Below are positions 6,503-9,097 of a stretch of DNA of 9,097 nt, one piece after another. A program made the translations under genes and the position numbers. Under the pieces are notes generated by a model. The model saw only the letters and a list, made by a program, of their open reading frames with translations. It did no database searches and was not told the origin of the DNA. The stretch spans positions 1-9,097 of the forward strand of contig DTUH01000088.1 in NCBI GenBank assembly GCA_012964265.1, in the 5' to 3' direction. Each line of letters opens with the position of its first letter. Position 1 is the first letter of the stretch. This stretch comes from Candidatus Lambdaproteobacteria bacterium (GTDB lineage Bacteria; SAR324; NAC60-12).

Positions 6503-8086
6503 AATTCGAGGACCTTTCCAGTGAACGAGTTTGCCTGATTTCATATTCATATTAACAAGTGTACGGTCCCGATGGAGCATTGACCACGAGAGCATTTTTT
6601 GTGTGTATTCCAGAACAAGATTCCTGAAATTCGGATCATCGACGCGATTCACAAATTCTTCCGGATCCTCCTTCAAATCAAAAAAAAGTGGCGGCAGGGC
6701 TGTCATGTGGACATATTTGTATCGATCATCACGAAAAACGGTAAGTGAGCATTGATCCGGAGACATACCGAATTGCTGTTCAATCATCGGTTGAAACGAT
6801 CCGATCTCGCGGAAGTCAAATTCCCAATGCACTTCAGTTCGCCAGTTTTCTGGAACATTTCCGCCTAGTAAAGGCATTAAGGAACATCCATCACATTCTT
6901 CCGGGATTTCTGCTTCCAGCCAATCAAGAATGGTGGGCATCACATCAATTGCCTCCGTAAATGCATTAATTTGTTTGTCAGAACCGGTAATTTTTCCGGA
7001 TGCCGGGAAAGAATTTTCAGGAACCCGGATAATTAAAGGAATTGCATAGGATGAATCAAAATAGCCTACTTTACCAAATAAATAGTGATCCCCTAGTTGT
7101 TCTCCGTGATCACTAGTAAAAACAATCAGCGTGGATTCATATTGCCCGGATTCTTTTAAATAATTGAATAATCTCCCTAAGTTGTGATCAACTTCGGTCA
7201 TCAGCCCGTAATAGGTGGCTCTGGCCTGTAAAACATCCTGTTCACTTGTTTCTGCGGCAAGTATGTTATGATTGCCAGGAAAAAATTTCTTGGTTGGAAT
7301 TTGTGCATGAAGCATTTTCAGGAGTATATGTTGTTTGCTCTCTTGCTCCAAAGTCTTTCTGCGAATCGGTTTGGATATTTCTTCAGGATCATACATTGCG
7401 TTAAACGGTTCCGGTGCAATCCATGGTGGATGAGGACGTAAAAAAGATAAATGCGCAAACCAGTTTTCGTCTTCACGAACGCTTAACCATTTGAGAAGTT
7501 CATCGGTTAAAAAAGCTCCACTGCTGTCCTTATCAGAATATACCGGGGGTGAGAAAGTTGCACCGCGCTTATTTGCTCCAGGATAGTTTGGAACAGGATC
7601 ATAAACGGTATGCTGATTCAATGAGTGATCATAACCCTTGGCTATCAAATAAGCAATCCACGGCCGCTGGTTATTCGTCAAAGTCACTCCACTGCTCATA
7701 CCTGGAGTCAGCCCTTCGTAAGTGGTAAGCAACGGATCTTGTTGGTGGAATTCTCGTGGGTCTACAGAAGTGTCGGTGTAACCGAACAGCGTTGGATCGT
7801 AACCGGATTTTCTTGCTTCCAAAGCAATATTTGTGAAGCGCGCATTCAAGGGAGTTCCGTTGTTGACGGAACGATGGTTCATTGCGTAAAGCCCGGTATA
7901 TAAAGAGGCGCGTGATGGTCCACATGGAACCGTTTGAGCATAGTGTTTACGGAACAAATATCCTTCACGTGCCAGTTGATCCAAATGCGGAGTCTGAACC
8001 ACAGAGTGACCAACACACCCGAGAGAATCACCGCGCCATTGATCTGCCGTTATGAATAAGACGTTTTTAGGTTTTTTTTTCATCAA
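6482..8086 (-). CDS. Phosphonate monoester hydrolase / phosphodiesterase, sulfatase family
   Basis: Closely resembles, from memory, the Rhizobium/Burkholderia phosphonate monoester hydrolases, which cleave phosphonate monoesters, phosphodiesters and, promiscuously, sulfate esters. It belongs to the alkaline phosphatase/sulfatase superfamily. The sulfatase signature CGPSRASLYTG (55-65) has Cys55, to be converted to formylglycine by a maturation enzyme not seen here. Other blocks are ADQWRGDS (14-21) with Asp15 and Gln16, the YAMNHRSVNNGTPL stretch (67-80), FLRPHPPW (215-222) with His219, SDHGEQLGDH (325-334) with Asp326 and His327, Lys339, TEAIDVMPTILDWL (377-390) and ALPPLFFDLK (463-472). The position I align with Thr107 of the Rhizobium enzyme is Asp105. 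No signal peptide, so probably cytoplasmic. The start is one of two adjacent ATGs (8086 or 8083) followed by A9; no strong Shine-Dalgarno. It begins 27 nt after gcvH ends, so the two may share a transcript. Phosphodiesterase versus phosphonate or sulfate specificity cannot be read from sequence. Confidence 0.9.
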   Translation of the reverse strand: MMKKKPKNVLFITADQWRGDSLGCVGHSVVQTPHLDQLAREGYLFRKHYAQTVPCGPSRASLYTGLYAMNHRSVNNGTPLNARFTNIALEARKSGYDPTLFGYTDTSVDPREFHQQDPLLTTYEGLTPGMSSGVTLTNNQRPWIAYLIAKGYDHSLNQHTVYDPVPNYPGANKRGATFSPPVYSDKDSSGAFLTDELLKWLSVREDENWFAHLSFLRPHPPWIAPEPFNAMYDPEEISKPIRRKTLEQESKQHILLKMLHAQIPTKKFFPGNHNILAAETSEQDVLQARATYYGLMTEVDHNLGRLFNYLKESGQYESTLIVFTSDHGEQLGDHYLFGKVGYFDSSYAIPLIIRVPENSFPASGKITGSDKQINAFTEAIDVMPTILDWLEAEIPEECDGCSLMPLLGGNVPENWRTEVHWEFDFREIGSFQPMIEQQFGMSPDQCSLTVFRDDRYKYVHMTALPPLFFDLKEDPEEFVNRVDDPNFRNLVLEYTQKMLSWSMLHRDRTLVNMNMKSGKLVHWKGPRILGKMYA

Positions 8087-8113
8087 CTGTCTGAAACTGA
8101 GTTGGAACTGAGA

Positions 8114-8506
8114 TTAAGCTTCTTCGTCCAACAAAAATTCTTCATATTCTTCAGACGATAATAATTCTGCCGACTCATCTGGATTAGACAGTTCCAGGCG
8201 GATTACCCAGCCTTCGTCATAACACTCTTCGTTGATTAATTCAGGGTTGTCCTTCAACTCGGTGTTGACTGCGATTATGCGTCCACTCATAGGCATAAAT
8301 AGCGAAGTGACTGTTTTCACCGATTCAATTGAGCCAAACTCATCTCCGGCATCGATTTCGTCTTCAAGATCCGGCAGTTCAACAAAAACAATATCACCCA
8401 ATGCTTTTTGAGCATGATCAGTGATTCCAACTTCGGCTTTATTGCCTTCAATTTTTACCCACTCGTGGTCACGAGTGTATAGATTGTCATTAGGTGTTTT
8501 ACTCAT
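8114..8506 (-). CDS. gcvH: Glycine cleavage system H protein (lipoyl carrier)
   Basis: GcvH shuttles the methylamine intermediate between the P, T and L proteins of the glycine cleavage complex on a lipoylated lysine. It is 130 residues, the usual size. Motifs are YTRDHEWV (10-17), VGITDHAQKALGDIVFVELP (26-45) and the lipoylation site SIESVKTVTS (59-68) with Lys64. MPMSGRI and the NPELIN region follow, and the C-terminus is acidic. The ATG at 8506 is chosen because AGAGGA lies just upstream and the protein then starts a few residues before the conserved fold. An in-frame extension up to 8587 would add 27 residues unlike the family. gcvT, gcvP and lipoate genes are absent here. Part of the 5' coding sequence (8456-8494) is repeated inverted at the window's right edge. 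Confidence 0.96.
   Translation of the reverse strand: MSKTPNDNLYTRDHEWVKIEGNKAEVGITDHAQKALGDIVFVELPDLEDEIDAGDEFGSIESVKTVTSLFMPMSGRIIAVNTELKDNPELINEECYDEGWVIRLELSNPDESAELLSSEEYEEFLLDEEA
8456..8494 (-). repeat. Inverted repeat arm 1 (inside gcvH, codons 5-17)
   Basis: These 39 nt read on the minus strand are identical to 9059-9097 on the plus strand. One mismatch beyond, AAAAC also matches on both sides. The arm contains an 18-nt dyad, CACTCGTG-AC-CACGAGTG (8460-8477). This copy sits in an intact gene with its own ribosome-binding site, so it is the native one. Confidence 0.97.
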
Positions 8507-8509
8507 AAT

Positions 8510-8515
8510 TCCTCT
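8510..8515 (-). promoter_or_regulatory. gcvH ribosome-binding site
   Basis: AGAGGA on the minus strand ends 3 nt before the ATG at 8506-8504. It is the clearest Shine-Dalgarno in the window and decides the gcvH start against the longer upstream frame. Confidence 0.75.
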
Positions 8516-8588
8516 TTTAAATGATTGATGAGGGACGTCCAAGGAATGCTCCGCGCTACTCCTGAACAATTTCATGCTTTCCAACAAG

Positions 8589-8594
8589 ATTATA
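8589..8594 (-). promoter_or_regulatory. Candidate -10 box for gcvH
   Basis: A perfect TATAAT on the minus strand would give a start near 8582 and a leader of roughly 75 nt before gcvH. No good -35 hexamer is found 16-18 nt upstream, so an activator or a different sigma preference would be needed. The leader has a GGACGTCC palindrome and a possible GGAGT/ATTCC stem, but not the conserved pattern of a glycine riboswitch. Confidence 0.35.
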
Positions 8595-8757
8595 CTAATT
8601 TAGCCTGAGAAAGATATAAGTCCAGCAAAAAAAACATATCTTTTGTTTTAGCCCATGTTTTCAGGAAAAAAATCAATGGAAGATACATATAAAGCAGGAT
8701 ATGATAGAAGCAGTTAAATGACGTTTTTAATTATAGTTCCCAGTCAGAAAAATTAAA

Positions 8758-9063
8758 ATGAAATTGCAATTTCCCCTACTAACTCTTGTTTTGTTCCTCC
8801 TTATTTTTTGGTCTACACCTGCTGCTGCTCAAAACACGGATGATTTGGAGCAAATGATACGTGCATCAAAAACACGTGCGATTCTGGTGCAAAATGTACA
8901 AAAAGCAGTTGTCCATATAAAAGTCGAAAAAATTATGCGTAACCCTGATGGACAAGCTCTCAACAATCCAATGGATCTTTACAATGATGAGTTTTTCCGT
9001 CGATTTTTTCCTGAACTTCGGCCTCCAAATAATCAACAGCAAAAAAACCGTCAAAACCCCTAA
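8758..9063 (+). CDS. HtrA/DegQ-like periplasmic serine protease, N-terminal fragment, cut at the repeat junction
   Basis: Residues 1-25 form a signal peptide: MKLQ, a long hydrophobic stretch (FPLLTLVLFLLIFW), then a signal-peptidase I-type site after AAA or AAAQ. The mature part has QKAVVHIKVEK (48-58), like the first strand of the HtrA protease domain, then NNPMDLYNDEFFRRFFPE and a Pro/Asn/Gln-rich linker, typical of what precedes the GSGVI region in DegP/DegQ. These proteases degrade or refold damaged envelope proteins. The catalytic His, Asp and Ser and the PDZ domains would come later and are absent. The frame meets TAA at 9061-9063, immediately inside the inverted copy of gcvH that begins about 9059, so truncation comes from the junction rather than a natural C-terminus. 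The gene is divergent from gcvH. No good Shine-Dalgarno. The family call rests on a short stretch. Confidence 0.65.
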   Translation: MKLQFPLLTLVLFLLIFWSTPAAAQNTDDLEQMIRASKTRAILVQNVQKAVVHIKVEKIMRNPDGQALNNPMDLYNDEFFRRFFPELRPPNNQQQKNRQNP

Positions 9064-9097
9064 TGACAATCTATACACTCGTGACCACGAGTGGGTA
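9059..9097 (+). repeat. Inverted repeat arm 2 (displaced copy of gcvH codons 5-17)
   Basis: These 39 nt are identical to gcvH codons 5-17 but face rightward, and they run to the last base of the window. They interrupt the HtrA-like gene in a frame one base off from gcvH, so no fusion protein results. The join has short homology (AAAAC, one mismatch, then CC), typical of template-switch chimeras. They could also mark a real inverted duplication extending beyond the window. Confidence 0.97.

Noticed and set aside
8507..8587. Longer gcvH starting at 8587 (27 extra residues)
   Set aside because: The extra residues do not resemble any GcvH N-terminus, and the good AGAGGA site points to the ATG at 8506; the added stretch is leader.
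8507..8590. Glycine riboswitch in the gcvH leader
   Set aside because: The leader is only about 75-80 nt and lacks the conserved glycine aptamer core; only small stems are visible.
8628..8657. AAAACA/TGTTTT hairpin with T-run as a terminator between gcvH and the protease gene
   Set aside because: The two genes diverge here, so no transcript should end at this point, and the stem has almost no GC.
8758..9097. HtrA-GcvH fusion protein at the right edge
   Set aside because: The repeat is in a different frame from the protease and meets TAA TGA at once, so no fusion is encoded.

Overview
The window looks like a stretch of Gram-negative bacterial chromosome. It is AT-rich (estimated by eye), compact, and coded almost entirely on the minus strand. 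The Gram-negative call rests on a secreted HtrA/DegQ-type protease N-terminus, an E. coli-like biotin carrier 'thumb', and proteobacteria-like Tgt, MoaE and GcvH. Deltaproteobacteria-like or SAR324-like marine bacteria would fit, but this is only an impression. No tRNA, rRNA, CRISPR array or recognisable insertion sequence is visible.

Layout in the direction of minus-strand transcription, from high to low coordinates: gcvH (lipoyl carrier of the glycine cleavage system), then 27 nt downstream a phosphonate monoester hydrolase/sulfatase-family enzyme. A 156-nt gap follows, and then a tight group: moaE (molybdopterin synthase large subunit), a 2-phosphoglycerate kinase 1 nt later, and an archaeal-type (ApgM) phosphoglycerate mutase in the same reading frame as the kinase, separated from it by one TGA and three codons. 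After 192 nt of AT-rich spacer comes a 925-residue biotin carboxylase fused to a biotin carrier domain. Eight nt later begins tgt (queuine tRNA-ribosyltransferase), which runs off the left edge. The only clear plus-strand gene is the 5' part of an HtrA/DegQ-like protease, divergent from gcvH and cut off near the right edge.

The most distinctive biology is the phosphoglycerate pair. A bacterial kinase that would make 2,3-bisphosphoglycerate from 2-phosphoglycerate carries two tandem ATP-cone-like modules. It is nearly fused to an ApgM relative whose nucleophile loop is rewritten (TTVLGT where the family has GSDTAH-like residues), while the other metal-binding motifs are intact. This suggests a regulated 2-phosphoglycerate/2,3-bisphosphoglycerate branch rather than ordinary glycolysis, but that is inference. 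The carboxylase is also unusual: its carrier domain has the AccB-type thumb although it is fused behind a divergent carboxylase and a roughly 240-residue region I cannot assign.

The last 39 nt of the window are an exact inverted copy of gcvH codons 5-17 and break the HtrA reading frame. This is best explained by a chimeric junction or a contig ending in a repeat, so the right edge should be treated with caution.
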